64,000 bases of DNA from Ignelater luminosus (taxonomy: Eukaryota > Arthropoda > Insecta > Coleoptera > Elateridae). The DNA is taken from contig VTPC01090602.1 in the NCBI GenBank assembly GCA_011009095.1, positions 57,273 to 121,272 of the forward strand, given 5' to 3'. Below, one piece after another: positions 33,391-45,818 of the stretch. Under the pieces are notes generated by a model. That model saw nothing but the letters and a program-made list of their open reading frames with translations. It was not told where the DNA came from and made no database searches. Numbering within the stretch: position 1 is the stretch's first letter; each line of letters opens with the position of its first letter. The translations under genes and the position numbers were made by a program.

Positions 33391-34874
33391 CAAGTCACTA
33401 TGTTTAATATGGGCAAAATTTCGGCCATGAGAATTTTTTGATCTTGAATGATAGAATGAGTGATTCTAAGGTAAGTTTCAACAGATTCAGATGTAAAAAA
33501 GTTTAAATAACGCCCGTGGAACCGAAAAACCCGAAAAAACCGAATTTCGGTGTTTTTGTTTTTGCTCTGGTAATTTCATCAGTTTTATTATCTAAGCATT
33601 TATCTCAATACCCGATGAGGTTAAATACCGATTTTCATTGAATTCCACCGGATATTTTCAGAGAAAATGGAATTTTTGTTAATAAAAAGGGTCAAGCTTG
33701 GACTAGCCCGGACATTTTGAGCGCGGGTTGGTGCAGAGTACTATTCAACCAAAACAACCCTTATCTCTTGTAGTGCCTTCCCCTGCCACAATTAACTCGT
33801 TGCAGCAAGTCGGCTAGGAGATATACGATATGCTCAAATTGGCACAGCGACGGAAGTTAAAACTTTCTGTTTGCTACGTCCTGACTGCTTCAAGTTCCTT
33901 TTTATTTGGTCATAAATATGTTGTAACCTTTTTCTCAGGGCTGCTGCTTGTGACGATAAAAATGTTGAGTTTTGCTTGCGTGTTACTATTGACTCAGCTT
34001 CTTTCACAAAACGAGACATTTCCTGAGGTGCCTCAAACGCCGTCTACACATCTCTTACATTTGTACCTTTGACGACTTTTCTTTTGGTGAATGCTTCTAG
34101 TTTTTCCTGGGCGTTGCATGCTGCATGCATGCTCCAAACCTGAGGTTGATGTACGTGACGAGATAGGGAGTTCGCCTTCCCTATCCCCCCTAGCACAGCC
34201 TCCATCAACCGGGGCACTGGTGAATGGTCCCCAACAGAACCGGGCAAAATCTGTTGAGACGAACTATAATGGAACGAGGCATCCATGATCTAACAGTAAA
34301 TACAGTCTTTCTCGAACTAAGGCTTCGCCGTCGCCTTCTCCATGGAAGCAGTTACACAAGGGGTTTATTTTACGACGGTGGACTTCGTTTCTTATGGCTG
34401 GTTCCACTTCATCAATGGATTAAGATGCAAGTTCTAACTTCCGTCGCTGTGACGTATATCTCCTAGCCGACTTGCTGCAACGAGTCAGTTGTAGCAGTAG
34501 AAGACACTATAAGGGACAAGGGTTGTTTTGGTTGAATAGTACTCTGTACCAACCCGCGCCCAAAGCGTCCAGGCCAGTCCAAACTTGACCCATCTGATTA
34601 ATAAAATTCAATAAAAATCTGTATTTAACTTCATCAGGTATTGAGATAAATGCTCAGTTAATAAAACTGTTGAAATCACCAGAAAAAAACCGAAAACGCC
34701 AAAATTGAGTTTATTCGATTTTTTTAGGATTTTCCGTTTCACAAGCATTATTTAGACTTGGTTACATCTGAATCTGTTGAAACTTACCTTATAACTACTG
34801 ATTCTATCATCCAAGATCAAAAATTACTCATGACCGAAATTTTACCCATATTGGACATAATGCAAGTATCTTGT
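33391..34874. mobile_element. Foldback-like element with arms of about 450 bp
   Basis: The left arm 33391-33864 and right arm 34429-34874 are inverted copies, by eye about 80-85 percent alike. Long perfect blocks include GCAGCAAGTCGGCTAGGAGA and GAGTACTATTCAACCAAAAC. The left arm has about 30-45 extra bases near 33650-33700. The 560-bp middle (33865-34428) is GC-richer than the surroundings and carries a minus-strand reading frame. It resembles a Foldback or long-TIR DNA element; no transposase is recognisable and no clear target duplication was found. Confidence 0.85.
33834..34286 (-). pseudogene. Unrecognised frame inside the foldback, one stop
   Basis: One minus-strand frame runs 151 codons from ATG at 34286 to 33834, interrupted only by a TAG at 34044-34046. 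The first part has MEAVLGGIGKANSLSRHVHQ and a basic TKRKVVKGTNVRDV stretch. The second has SRFVKEAESIVTRKQ and a helix-prone RKRLQHIYDQIKRNLKQ segment, ending in the left arm. I do not recognise it. It could be an element protein, captured host sequence, or an open frame by chance in GC-richer DNA. Confidence 0.35.
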
Positions 34875-37800
34875 CTCCTATCTTGGCGAAAATAATTCAG
34901 ATTGGTCAGTGTTGATAGAAAATTATTATCACGTAACTAGACTGTAATGGTGTTGATGGCTGGACGTCAGACTTTTGGGACATCTTATCTGTAAAGGAAG
35001 TAAACTTATTTTTTCAGCTAAAGATTAACCTCGTTGCCTTCAGATGAAACTGGCAATTCGGTTCTCCATGTAAAAAAGACAGTTTTCAGATAATTTCAGC
35101 TTTTTCGATTGTTATCGGCACTTAGTACATATGACAAATTATCTTTTTACTTTGTACATGTTTCAATGACTTTCAGTTTTCCTGCTTTTTGCGTTCAAGA
35201 AATGATGAGGTAGCGCTTGCTTTTAGAAGAGTAGAAGGCTCTAGCAGTTCTGAGTTACAACATACCACATCCAAATTGCAAAGCTGTCTATTCGTAGCGC
35301 ATTCTTGGTGGTTTACTTGGCTAAAAATACTAATCAGAGAAAATCAGTTTGCAACTAAGAATATAAACTGTACATTAATCAAAAGATCTTTTGCAGTGGA
35401 GTGAATCTATTTTTATTTGCAGACTTTAAAATGTTTCCACAAGGATTTGACCTCAAGCACCAAACACACTTGCTTATTTTTCCCAACATTTGTTTCTTTC
35501 CATATTTTTTCTTGGTTTAGATGTAATGCGCCTAGCATCCTCCACATCACTCTAAGTGTAAAAATATTGTTTTATTACGTCACCCTAGTAATAATTGTAG
35601 AAGTTAAAGTATGGCATGTTTTCTAATAAAGCAGACAACAGGAAGATAGTGAAAACAATGCTCTTGTTATCTTGATGTAGTTCAACGTTGCTGTTCAAAG
35701 AGCGAAATACATGACGTTGATGAATGAAAAGGAAAAAAATAAAAAATGAACGGAAACTACATAACACAGTGGACATTTCTCAGAACTTATCGACTTACAG
35801 ATTGCAGTAGTTGAGAAGGTGAAATGCAAGAATTAAAATCTATTATTTTAAAATGCGGTATCTTTTGGATTCCAGTGAGATGTTTTCGAAAATTACATCC
35901 AAATTATTAAAATTTTGAGAGATTCAGAAGTTTGAACGATCCTCTAAAGAGTAGAAGTGTTCTGGCTCTAATACATTTTTTTCCCTTTTTGTAAAACAGC
36001 TCCATGGGCCAAAGTACAATTTAGTGCGCTTCATCAGATTTAATTCTAAACCTGTTTTGCTAAAATTTTGATTTTTGCTACACTGAATTAACATATAAAT
36101 GTAAAAACAAATCTTGATACACCAGTATGCCTTGTTGGCATTTAGAAAATTCAGGATAAGTTTATTAACCTGCAATACTGATATTAATTATGAAATTTGT
36201 TTGATCAAATTCTATTTAATGCAATTGATTCCATTGTCAGAAGTCTCTAAGTCTAAGTAAGGAAGAAATACGACAAGAACAATCAGCCGATAGCTTTTTA
36301 TCATTCTTAAGAATTTATTAGTGTGTACACTTAAGATTTTTGCTGAGTTTTCTACGATGGTATTTCTATATGTTACACTGGGTACTATAAATTCATCAGC
36401 CAGCCATGATACTTTTGTTTTCTTTTGAATGTTACGGTCTATAATTAACGAGTACGAAAAAGTGAGATGAGGTGAGGTTGCTACTATTGCTCGTCAAAGT
36501 GTTAACAGGTTTTGTGTCCACGATGGTATCATTTTGTAAACTTGCTCAAAACCAATCTAAGACGTTCTGTTGTGAGCTCTTGGGTGTTAATTTCAAATTT
36601 TCTGTTATTTTATCTTTTAAGTATTTATTCATCGATATTCGTAATGTTGAAATTAAAAACAGAAAAATTTCAACGGATTTTTTTCGAGTAGACAGCAAGT
36701 AGTAAAAAATGAAAATGCCATAAATTTAGTAACTTAGTAATGCTGTAGGAAGGTGCATTATTTATTGTGTTATTTACTAAAATATACCTATAACCTTCAA
36801 ACTGACCATTTCTAAGATGTAAATACTATAACAATTCTTTCCAAAAATTCCATGTCATATTTGAAAATATTTAAAAAAAGTGTCAAGATATTACAACGAG
36901 GGTACCCAAGTATACAAATACAACAAAAAAAACTTTGAAAAGGGTTTTGTAGACTTGTTCAAAGATGTATTTATATATACAATAAAAGCATGTTAAAGAT
37001 TTGCACGTGTGATTTCATTCAGTAAAGGTTTCGCTCGGATGCACCAACCCCTAAAGCACTTGAATTTCGTACCGGAAACTACATCTACTGTGTAAAAGCG
37101 TCAAGTGCTGTTAAATGATTGAAATCTCAAATAAACGTGGATACTTACTTGCACAACATTACAAATTCAATTTTGGGATTTGCCCTTCTATAACAGTAAC
37201 AAATTGTATTAGTGACTCACGATTTACTCTCAGCTCGTTTTGGTACTAGTATTTGAATACTACTACATCTAACAAAAGCAAACTACAGCTATTCCCATAC
37301 TAATTTAAATTCAGAGTGGCAAACACTTCGAATGCTTTGTTTCGATTTTACTTCCGACTATTAATTTTAATTTGGATGAATGGTCAACAAAACAGATTTA
37401 AAACAATGAAAAACTAAGAGAAAGAAAACTTATTTTGAATTCAAAGAGCTTCTCGATAAATTTCTATAAAACTTTTAAACATTTCACATTAACAGACTCT
37501 AGTTAAAGGCTACTTGAAGCGTTTTTAATTTCCTGGAGAAGCTAATAGAGGTTCCCGCAAAAAACGGAATTAATTAGGATAGAGGCTACAGCTGGATGTT
37601 TAATCAACAAGATGGATCATTAACGCATTAGTTATTAGCCTCTGCTGAAAACAGCTGCTAATTTAGAAGTTATCCCAAACTTGGTGCACTATTTTATAAT
37701 TTGCCGTTGAAAATAGGGGGAGAATTAGTATATTTACGAACTTCACCCTTAAAATCGCCAGATTGGATTCGCTCATAGGTTTTGTACAACTCGAATAATA

Positions 37801-39445
37801 ATTAAATTCCGTGGTGTGTATGCATTTTTGATGTAGATATTTTAAAGTAATTTTATTAAAGTGTGTATAAACGAGCACTACTCTGTGACGTCGTAGGAGG
37901 AAATAATATATTGAAGAAATGTAGCGATAAAAAAGGGACGGTTAAAGTTGGACTGCCATAAAGTTAATCCATCACTGTCGTTTATTTGACCTTTATATAA
38001 TAAATAAGGATTCTTAATGTTACTAACTTTTTCATATTTGATTACACATAGTAGATGTTCTTTTTTGTATTATTTATTAATCTTCTTTAAATTTCTTTTG
38101 TTTTTTTAGTAAGTTTGTTAAAACTTTCTTAGGCAATTTTAGATTTAAAAAAAAGTTCAGTGGTGTCACGTGCGATTAATGTAAGAATTAACAATTTGTT
38201 GTACTTAAATTAGGGAATTACATTTTAGAGTATACATAGTAATAAAAATTGTACTGCTAAAGTCTGTTGTTCCTAAATGTTTAATTGAAAATCGTCTTGC
38301 ATACATATCTTGGTTCATTGTAACTTGTTTTATTATTTTTCCTTTTTTTTAGTACAAATATCAAACCCTACATATTACATTTAAAAAATAATTAATATAA
38401 GCTCTGTAAACGCTATGTAACTTTTCAAAATGTAATTAGTTGCTTGTTTGTAATACAGTAGGGTTTTCCTAAACCCTTTCTATGCTTTTTATGGTAGCCA
38501 CTCATTAAGAAAATGAAATTGTAAAAATGATAACCTTCTCGATGGAGATGGAAACCTTACAATTCATCACAGTATCAGAAGGAACTGAAGCACTGTAATC
38601 CCTTACGGCGTTGGCGTAATCTACCTTTCGAATCGGGCCGAGGATGTTTCATCGCCAATAACATTTTTCTTGAAAACTGTTTATTTCCATTTTGACTAAG
38701 AAAACTTGTTGCAATACTTACACTATCATCTTTGTTTCTCTCACTGAGTTGATGTGGTACCCAATCCCCTAATTTACTGACCTTACCAAACTTTGTAAGA
38801 TGCTGTCACGAGCAAAACTTAGAAAAGAGGCTTTATGCCTGTGCAGACTAAAAGTTTTGTGCCCACAGCAGCCCAAACATCGGAGAGGGGGTTTACAAAA
38901 TAACCCAACATAATCTGGGTTAAGGTTCAATGATAAAATAAAAAAAACCCTACTTATAGCTTAAGATGTCAAAAACCGATGTGGGCGCCAGAAGCTAAGT
39001 CAAGGTCATCACATTCGCTGGTGTGGCTTCGCACCAGAAAACACTTTTTGACTTACCAATGCAACTTGTAATATCTCAAGATCTTGTTGCGTTTGCATGA
39101 AGCAACTCGCTGCGGTTCCCTAAACCAGTGTACACTGCAAATTTACACAAAATAATTCAATGATCGCTAATCACTCCAAACCGCGGTGTTGAATCTAGAA
39201 TTCTACTAATGAGACAAGACAACTGATTGTTCAACACATCTCAAATATTGAGAAACAGTAAACAAATAAAATGTCCATATACATTTACATTCAACCATTT
39301 ATTAAGAATAAAAAAAAGATATCGTATAAAAAGAAAGCAATACATTTAACAAAGACGGATTGATATGTATATAAAGGAAATTCGTAAACATGTAATTATC
39401 AAATTATTAAATTTTGCCACAATCTAAACAATAGAGTTAAACCAT
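34875..39445. other. Long AT-rich stretch, no gene seen
   Basis: I find no recognisable coding sequence, transposon ends or RNA genes. Open frames at 35189-35404, 35417-35626, 35924-36175, 36472-36702 and 37663-37878 lack motifs. Short exons of a host gene cannot be excluded. Confidence 0.5.
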
Positions 39446-39660
39446 TGTGATAATATTAAAAATGTAGTGATATTTGAAAATGATAAAAAAAGAGAGTAGA
39501 AAAAAAAATTTGTTTTTTGGTTTTGATAAATGTAATAACAGTAAAGATAAATAAATTAATATTGTCAAGAAAATAGCGTTTTAAATAAAAAAATTAAGAA
39601 CCAAACGAAGAAAAATAAGGACCCTGAGAAAAAGAGCTCTCCATATCATAACAAAAAAAA
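39446..39660 (+). repeat. 5' LTR of the Gypsy-type element
   Basis: Begins TGTGATAATA. The first 116 bp recur at 41795-41910 with few mismatches. The right border is set by the primer-binding-site-like sequence at 39661; the exact last base is uncertain because of an A-run. Confidence 0.75.
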
Positions 39661-39680
39661 TGGCGTCCCAACGTGGTAGG
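39661..39680 (+). other. Primer-binding-site-like sequence
   Basis: TGGCGTCCCAACGTGGTAGG directly after the LTR. It resembles the TGGCGCCCAACGTGGGG leader seen in many insect Gypsy elements, with an extra T and other changes. Confidence 0.65.
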
Positions 39681-39738
39681 GCAAGTTAAATAAAAAACAT
39701 AATTATCATTTTGTTAGTTGTCTGTTGGTAGTGGAAAG

Positions 39739-40122
39739 ATGTCAAAGCGAGGTAAATCGGTAGATAGTAGAAAAAGGGACAAAAGAGAGGAAGAAAATAT
39801 TGAAATTGAACAGATGGAAGAAGAAAGTACAAGTATGGAGGGGACCATGGGAGATGTTGAAAAGGAAGATAAAGAGCAAAAAGAAATAAGACAACAACAA
39901 CCAGATTTACTTAAAATATTAATAGAAATGAAACAAGACCAAGATAAAAGATTTGAAGACCAAACTAAAAGATTAGAAGAGATTAAACAAGATAATACTA
40001 AAAGATTTGAAGAAATCAATCATAATCAAGAGAAAAGATTTGAAGAAATTAAAAGAAAATTTGAAGATCATGAGAATAGATGGGATAATATTGTTAAAAA
40101 CATGAGAGGTGAAATACTTTAG
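39739..40122 (+). pseudogene. gag-like coiled-coil protein, truncated
   Basis: A highly charged protein of 127 codons from the ATG at 39739 (an in-frame ATG also lies at 39718). Basic N-terminus MSKRGKSVDSRKRDKREEE, an acidic stretch, then heptad-like repeats of the type KRFEEIKQDNTKRFEEINH from about codon 60 on. A frame change near 40120 and then LEEVNNKIDECQNEMRRKIE in the next frame extend the coiled coil to about 40271, so the stop at 40120-40122 is a lesion. Such repeats are common in gag of insect Gypsy elements. No zinc knuckle is visible. Confidence 0.6.
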
Positions 40123-41467
40123 AAGAGGTGAATAATAAGATAGATGAATGTCAGAATGAAATGCGTAGGAAAATAGAAAGACACCAAGAAGAAATTATCA
40201 ACATGTTACAAATAAGGGATGCAGATATAAATCAGAAAATTAAGGAGCAAGAAAAAGCACAAGAAAACTAACAGCAGAATGTGAAAATAGAATTATAAAA
40301 AATAAACAAAAATGTTGAAAAGAAATCAACAGCAGGTAATCATGGACGAAGTCATTATTGTATATTAGATAGCGGGATTCAAAATATGGCAAAATTCTCA
40401 GTAAACCACAAACGAATAAATACAAAAGGAAGAATTAACAGTTTACCAATAAGAAAGGCAAATCTTAAAAATAAGATAAAGAATAATTACAAAAACGAAA
40501 AAAATTAACAAAATGATAATAATAATGAAGGAAAATTGAAATGTACTATTAACTGGCAGAATAAACTAAGAAAAGTAAGAAAAACGGAAAGAAGAAACAA
40601 AATGAAGATGACTATGGAAAATAAAAGGTTGGAGGGGATCAAAGTCAAAAGAAAATCTAAAAATAAGACTAGAAAGAAAAAAGAAAGAATCGAGGTATAA
40701 AATATTTAAGACAGATGGTAAATCCAAAATAAGGATTGAAAAATATAAAATGATAATGAAAGAACATTTAAAGAATTTACTATCAGGAGTCAGAGAGGAA
40801 AAAAGAAATTACAAATACAGAAAAAGAAAGAAAATCAAAGAACTAGAATAAATGCTACAAGAGAATGTTAAAGTAAAAATTAGAAGCCAATGTTGACAAA
40901 AATAACCAAAGAAGAATAGGGAACATTGCGTATTAGGTTTGACAAGAAGGTATGAATGATGCTTGAATGAATGTGTTAAAGATAATCATAATGAGTTAAA
41001 TAATTATTAATGAAGTATTATTAAAGTGATGATAATTACGAAGATTTGAATATGAAGTTAGTAGAATAATAATGATAATAATAATAAATAATTAATGATA
41101 TGATTGATAATATTAAAAGAAAAGGTCAAAATATGATCCTTAATATGAATAAGTAAAGATAAAATATGATATTGAAGTAGATAAATGAGGCAGGGAGTTA
41201 AGTTATATGAAGAAAACGTTACTACTAGAGAAAATAATTTTTGCAATTTCTTAAGAAGTTGTAGAAAATGATTTGTACGAATGCAGCATAAATGAAAGCT
41301 AGTTGTAAAATAGAGGAAAATAAGGGAGAAATAGGAAGGAAATGTGAAATAAAATGAAAATACCGAATATTGAGTTAAAAAAAAAACAATAAAAAAAATC
41401 CTGTATAAAATGTTAATAATGCTAACTAAACTTATAAAATTTTAAATTGTTATTCTGTTGAAATAAT

Positions 41468-41565
41468 GTAATGTCAAAGTGACAATTAACTAATGTCAAA
41501 AAAAATGATGAATGACAGTTGCCTAATGTCAAAATGACGTTCGACAAATGTCAAAGTGCAAGACC
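41468..41565 (+). repeat. Degenerate tandem TAATGTCAAA motif
   Basis: Four units of roughly 20-30 bp containing (T/C)AAATGTCAAA or TAATGTCAAA followed by R-rich spacers, just before the 3' end of the LTR element. Confidence 0.6.
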
Positions 41566-41784
41566 GTCAATTCAAATAATTAAGGTTAGAATAAAAACAA
41601 AATAAAACACCATTAAAAAAATGATTATGTATATCATGAAACAAAACAATATCTATTATATTACATAAGACAAATAAAAGAAACAAAGATCAAATTGTAA
41701 TGGAATTCACAATTGAGTATATTTTAGTTAATATTAATCAAAATTTAAGCTACAGTATAAAACGCTTAAAATTTATATTAATAT

Positions 41785-41794
41785 GGAGGGGAAA
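41785..41794 (+). other. Polypurine tract GGAGGGGAAA
   Basis: Uninterrupted purine run touching the TGTGATG start of the right LTR. This is where plus-strand DNA synthesis begins in LTR retrotransposons. Confidence 0.75.
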
Positions 41795-41910
41795 TGTGAT
41801 GATATTAAAAATGTAGTGATATTTAAAAATGATAAAAAAAGAGAGTATAAAAAAAATTTTGTTTTTTGGTTTTGATAAATGTAATGACAGTAAAGATAAA
41901 TAAATTAATA
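41795..41910 (+). repeat. 3' LTR of the Gypsy-type element, truncated
   Basis: Matches 39446-39561 and then diverges abruptly at 41911, so about 100 bp of the LTR is missing. Confidence 0.75.
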
Positions 41911-42984
41911 CACAATACACAAAAGAAAATAATAAATAAAATTATTAAACTAAAAGTACTTTACAATAATAAACAGTTGATACGGCATTTCAAAGGAAGA
42001 AGAATTTTTTCGTAAATTCACTTAACGTGAACGGCGATCGGAGTGATCAATGACCCTTGCAATCTGTTATTCACAAAGTGACGCACAGAAATACTTGTAT
42101 GTCTCGATGCAAAACGCCGGTATGTATTTTTGTGCTCAGTTTTACAAAACTGTTAACAAGTATTTATTGCTGCCAGTCAAAATTTTAAGACGAAGTGTTC
42201 ATTGAACGTCAGTATTTTACGAAAACTTCAAAACCCTCGAGAAATACTGATAATTAATGAATCTTTTAACACGAGAACAAAAGGATGCCGCCGTATTCAC
42301 AATCCCAACCTTGATTTGGACAAAAGTGTGGTTAAAATAATTTAACTCACCAACTACAAATTTAGAGATTTTTATTCTCAACTATTCGCAAAATTCTAGA
42401 AGTACGGCCGACTACATTAATCGTACAAATAGCTCAAAGAAACCCCTTTCAAAGAGCTCCAGAAACTTCACAAAGAATATGAATTTGCGGTAATATATTT
42501 TATCAGCGGCTCTGGATGCTAGAGACCAGGCTTGATTTTCTCTTTCACTGACTATCTGGTAATTGACTACCGCGCGCGTCAAGCGCGCTAAGCTTAAGAC
42601 TACGCCCTAATTAAACTCAACTGCATTAACCCTGAGTAAAACAAAGATAACAAAACAAATACCCCTGCAACTCTTTATTACATTGGCATAAAAACTAGGA
42701 TTACTTAGGAATCGTCTTAAAGTACAACATATTACTCCCAGGTGCGGTGAAAATTACATGCGAATCAGCCCATAGTAAAACAAACTCGGCCTGGGGACAG
42801 TTTTCTAGTCGACATAATTTCGGGAAATCCACGTAGCTGCAAGGTGATAATCGGTTTTTAGAAGAAGCCTCACGTGTCTTACAATGAACATTGTACAAAA
42901 TAAATTGGAAAATAATTCTAACAAAAGACCTAACAACCAAAAACGACTCACAGAATTATTAAGGCAGCATAAAATCTTAAAATA
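41911..42984. other. No gene seen
   Basis: Nothing recognisable. A local CGCGCGCGTCAAGCGCGC palindromic patch lies at about 42573-42590, unusual for this AT-rich window. Confidence 0.5.
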
Positions 42985-44276
42985 CCAGGGCGGTTCAATA
43001 AGTACCCGTGTTAGAAATGAAGACACAATTTTTTTCAAAATTTTTTTTTATTTTTCAACATAGTCTCCTTTTAGAAATATACACTTCTCCCAACGTTCCT
43101 GCCATTTTTTTAACCTCTCCAAAAAATAGGATTTGTCGAACTCTCCAAAATACGCCTCTATCTCGGCGATGACTTCCTCGTTTCAGCTAAATTTTTTTCC
43201 CGCGAGCCATTTCTTCATGTTAGGAAACAAGAAAAAGTCGCAGGGAGCCAGATCGGGTGAATACGGGGGGCGCGGCAGCAATTCATAACGCAATTCATGC
43301 AGTTTCGCGGCGACAACTCCGGATGAATGTGCTGGTGCATTATCGTGGTGAAACAGCACCTTCTTTTTCGCCAAATGCGGCCGTGTCTCCTTCAATTTTT
43401 TGTCGAAGCTGTCTAGTAACTGACTGTAGTATTGTCCAGTGATCTTTCTTTCTTTTTCTAAAAAATCCATGAGGATGACGCCTTTTGCATCCCAAAAAAT
43501 CGTCGCCATGACCTTTCCGGCCGATGGAACCATCTTCGCCTTCTTTGGAGCAGATTCACCGGGAGAGATCCATTGTTTTGATTGTTGCTTAGTTTCTGGT
43601 GTGTGATGATGAATCCAGGTTTCATCAACGGTGACAACTCGACGCAAAAACTCCTTCGGATTTCGCTTAAATTGCTCCAAACACTGCTTCGAAGTTAACA
43701 GCCGCATCCGCTTGTTGTCCACCGTTAGCTATCGCGGCACCCATCGCGCCGACAATTTTTTCATCGCCAACTTATCATGTAAAATATTAATTGCCGTTTC
43801 GGTCGACACACCTACGGCCTCTGCTACTTCACGCACTTTCGTTCGTCGATCAGCGAGAATCATGTCGTGGACTTTTTGAATGATTTCCTCGGTAACCACG
43901 GCTGCCGGGCGTCCTGGTCGCTCCTCATCAAAAACGGATGTTCGCCCACGTTTAAATTCGTTGAACCAATATCTAACTGTGGTCATAGATGGCGAAGTGT
44001 CCCCATAAACAGCATCCAACTTTGCTTTTATCTCCTCGCATTTTTTCCCATCCAAAAACAGAAAGCGAATTACCGAACGATACTGCTCTTTTTCCATCTT
44101 AGCTAAAATCATGAAACACGTCTTACTCAAATGGCTGTCAAATCCAAACTAACCTGTCACTCAGTCTGCAATTTGTTATACCGTCGTTTGATAGATGGCA
44201 GCACACGATGATAACACCAACTTCCCTCAGGAACGCCTTCTGTCGTCAAACACGGGTACTTACTGTACCGCCCTCG
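42985..44276 (-). mobile_element. mariner element, copy C (family 1), full length
   Basis: A 1292-bp element with about 28-bp inverted repeats (three mismatches) and TA at 42983-42984 and 44277-44278. Same family and orientation as copies at 1-1010 and 21959-23254. It has no length-changing damage in its coding region, so it is the best template for the family. Confidence 0.96.
43048..44097 (-). pseudogene. mariner transposase with two nonsense codons (copy C)
   Basis: A single frame of 349 codons from ATG 44097 to TAA at 43048, broken only by TAG at codon 123 (43729-43731, after SARWVPR) and TGA at codon 305 (43183-43185, Ser in sister copies). The helix-turn-helix region is about residues 1-115. 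Catalytic residues D158 (VDETWIHHHTPE), D252 (FHHDNAPAHSS) and D287 (YSPDLAPCDFFLFP) are all kept, with 34 residues between the last two. An upstream in-frame ATG at 44130 also exists, but homology to the sister copies favours 44097. Without the stops this would be a normal mariner transposase length. Confidence 0.95.
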
Positions 44277-44418
44277 TAACACTACAATGATGATATATGA
44301 TTGGCTGTAAAGTTGAGTTGAAACTTACTTACTAGTCTCTCAGAAACAATGATTCACTATTTACTTAGAGCAGAACTTTTTTGTGACAACCCAATACGAC
44401 TTGTTATGGAAAAATCTG

Positions 44419-44600
44419 CACTAAAAATAGAACCAATCAATTTCAAATTGAAAATAATCAATTTCAAATTGAACTGACCAACTTGGTATTGAGATCATAT
44501 TGATCTTAATTTGAAGTTGAGTAATCTTAACTTGAAATTGATTATGCCAGTTTGAAATTAATTGTTCTCAATTTAAATTGATTTGTCCCAATTCTAGTGT
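44419..44600. repeat. Small MITE-like inverted repeat
   Basis: The two ends are inverted copies: CACTAAAAATAGAACCAATC against CACTAGAATTGGGACAAATC on the complement. Inside are repeated AATTTCAAATTGA-type palindromes in both orientations. No coding capacity. Target duplication is not clear. Confidence 0.65.
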
Positions 44601-45818
44601 GAAACAGCATAAACCATTTTTTTTGTATAGATCCATTTTTCTCAGAAACTATTAGAATATCTAAAAAGCACATTCCGTAAATGTATTAGCCTCATTCTTC
44701 AAGAGTTGATTGTTTTTGTTTCGAGGTCCTACACAGAATTGAAATTAAAAAAGTTATTGAAGTAAATATTGGGTTATGTTCTTTGCCCCACATCCTATGA
44801 TTTTTCGCAGCCTATTCTTCAATCTGTTCTCCTTGTGATCTTCTTAAGATCAATATTTATCTTGGCAACAAATATTCAAGTTAACTTTCAGCCGATAATC
44901 ATTTCTTCCAGACTTTCTAAAGTACTCTTCTCAATTTCAGCTGTATTATCCCTGCAAAAATGTAAGAATGCAGAGTTTTAACCAAAGAAGAATTTAAAGA
45001 CATCTCAGGAACAGGAATTAATCTTCTTAGAGGAAGCCTCTGTGGCTCTGATAGTTACGCATCTTATTATCACCCAATGGTTGCAAAATTCGAAAAAGGA
45101 TGCCATCATCTGCGAGAAATGTAAAGTAGTGAGTTTCGTGTGACGTTAAAAATATCTACCGGGGTTAGAAAACCTCGGCTTCGGTTAAATTCTAGTTGGC
45201 GACAAAATGACCTTAGTAGTTGAAGCCACGAGGTACATACAAGGGAACCGCAACCTGAAGCCTCGGCCAAACAACAGCAACAGCAACAACAACAAACTCT
45301 TTTGATTTTGAGAGCTAACTTAATTCACACTAATAGCAGCAGATAACACCCTACTATATTACAAGTAAACTTAAGGAATTATTAGAAATTTGAGATTTTG
45401 AGATTTTGAGATATTTGACAAATGAAGTTTGTCAGTGGTTACTATCGCCAAGACCTACTTTAATAGATTTTAGTGTATTGTAAGGCGAAAGGTTGCAAAG
45501 GTATTTAATGAATAAGGATTTTATGTAATTCTATGAGAAATTCCTCACAGAGTCTTGTTAGCTACATGCTGTAAAACTTTGCAGGCTGTGACATAACTTT
45601 AAAGAATAGCTACAGTAATTTCAATTAATAGTGAATTTAAACAAATGAGATTTAAAAAAAACAGGTTTATAATTCACTGAGCGGTATTTTAAAATTTTAA
45701 AATACCTAAAATACTTCTGACTAAAATATAATGCTACACAGTATCAGCTAAATAGCTTATGATTTCATTGATCGTTAGAAAGGAACTTCAAGAAAGAATT
45801 CATAAGCTACATACGGGG
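44601..45818. other. No gene; small repeats
   Basis: Contains a possible SINE-like patch near 45023-45080, a CAACAGCAACAACAACAA run at about 45268-45297 and three tandem GAGATTTT units at about 45391-45413. The open frame at 44769-44981 has no motif. Confidence 0.45.

Larger units (their letters stand above)
39446..41910 (+). mobile_element. Internally deleted Gypsy-type LTR retrotransposon
   Basis: A direct repeat of about 115 bp opens both 39446 and 41795 (TGTGATRATATTAAAAATGT, with R as A or G). The left copy continues to about 39660 and is followed at once by a primer-binding-site-like TGGCGTCCCAACGTGG. The right copy is preceded by a polypurine tract. A gag-like coiled coil lies just inside. 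No protease, RT, RNase H or integrase is recognisable in the remaining 1.6 kb of very A-rich DNA. It is a dead derivative of an LTR element, probably Gypsy-like by its leader. Confidence 0.75.

Noticed and set aside
33830..34072. Plus-strand frame over the foldback core
   Set aside because: The minus-strand frame is longer and more protein-like; the plus reading is a hydrophobic shadow.
45268..45297. CAACAGCAACAACAACAA run as a CRISPR or satellite signal
   Set aside because: It is a simple triplet repeat of about 30 bp.
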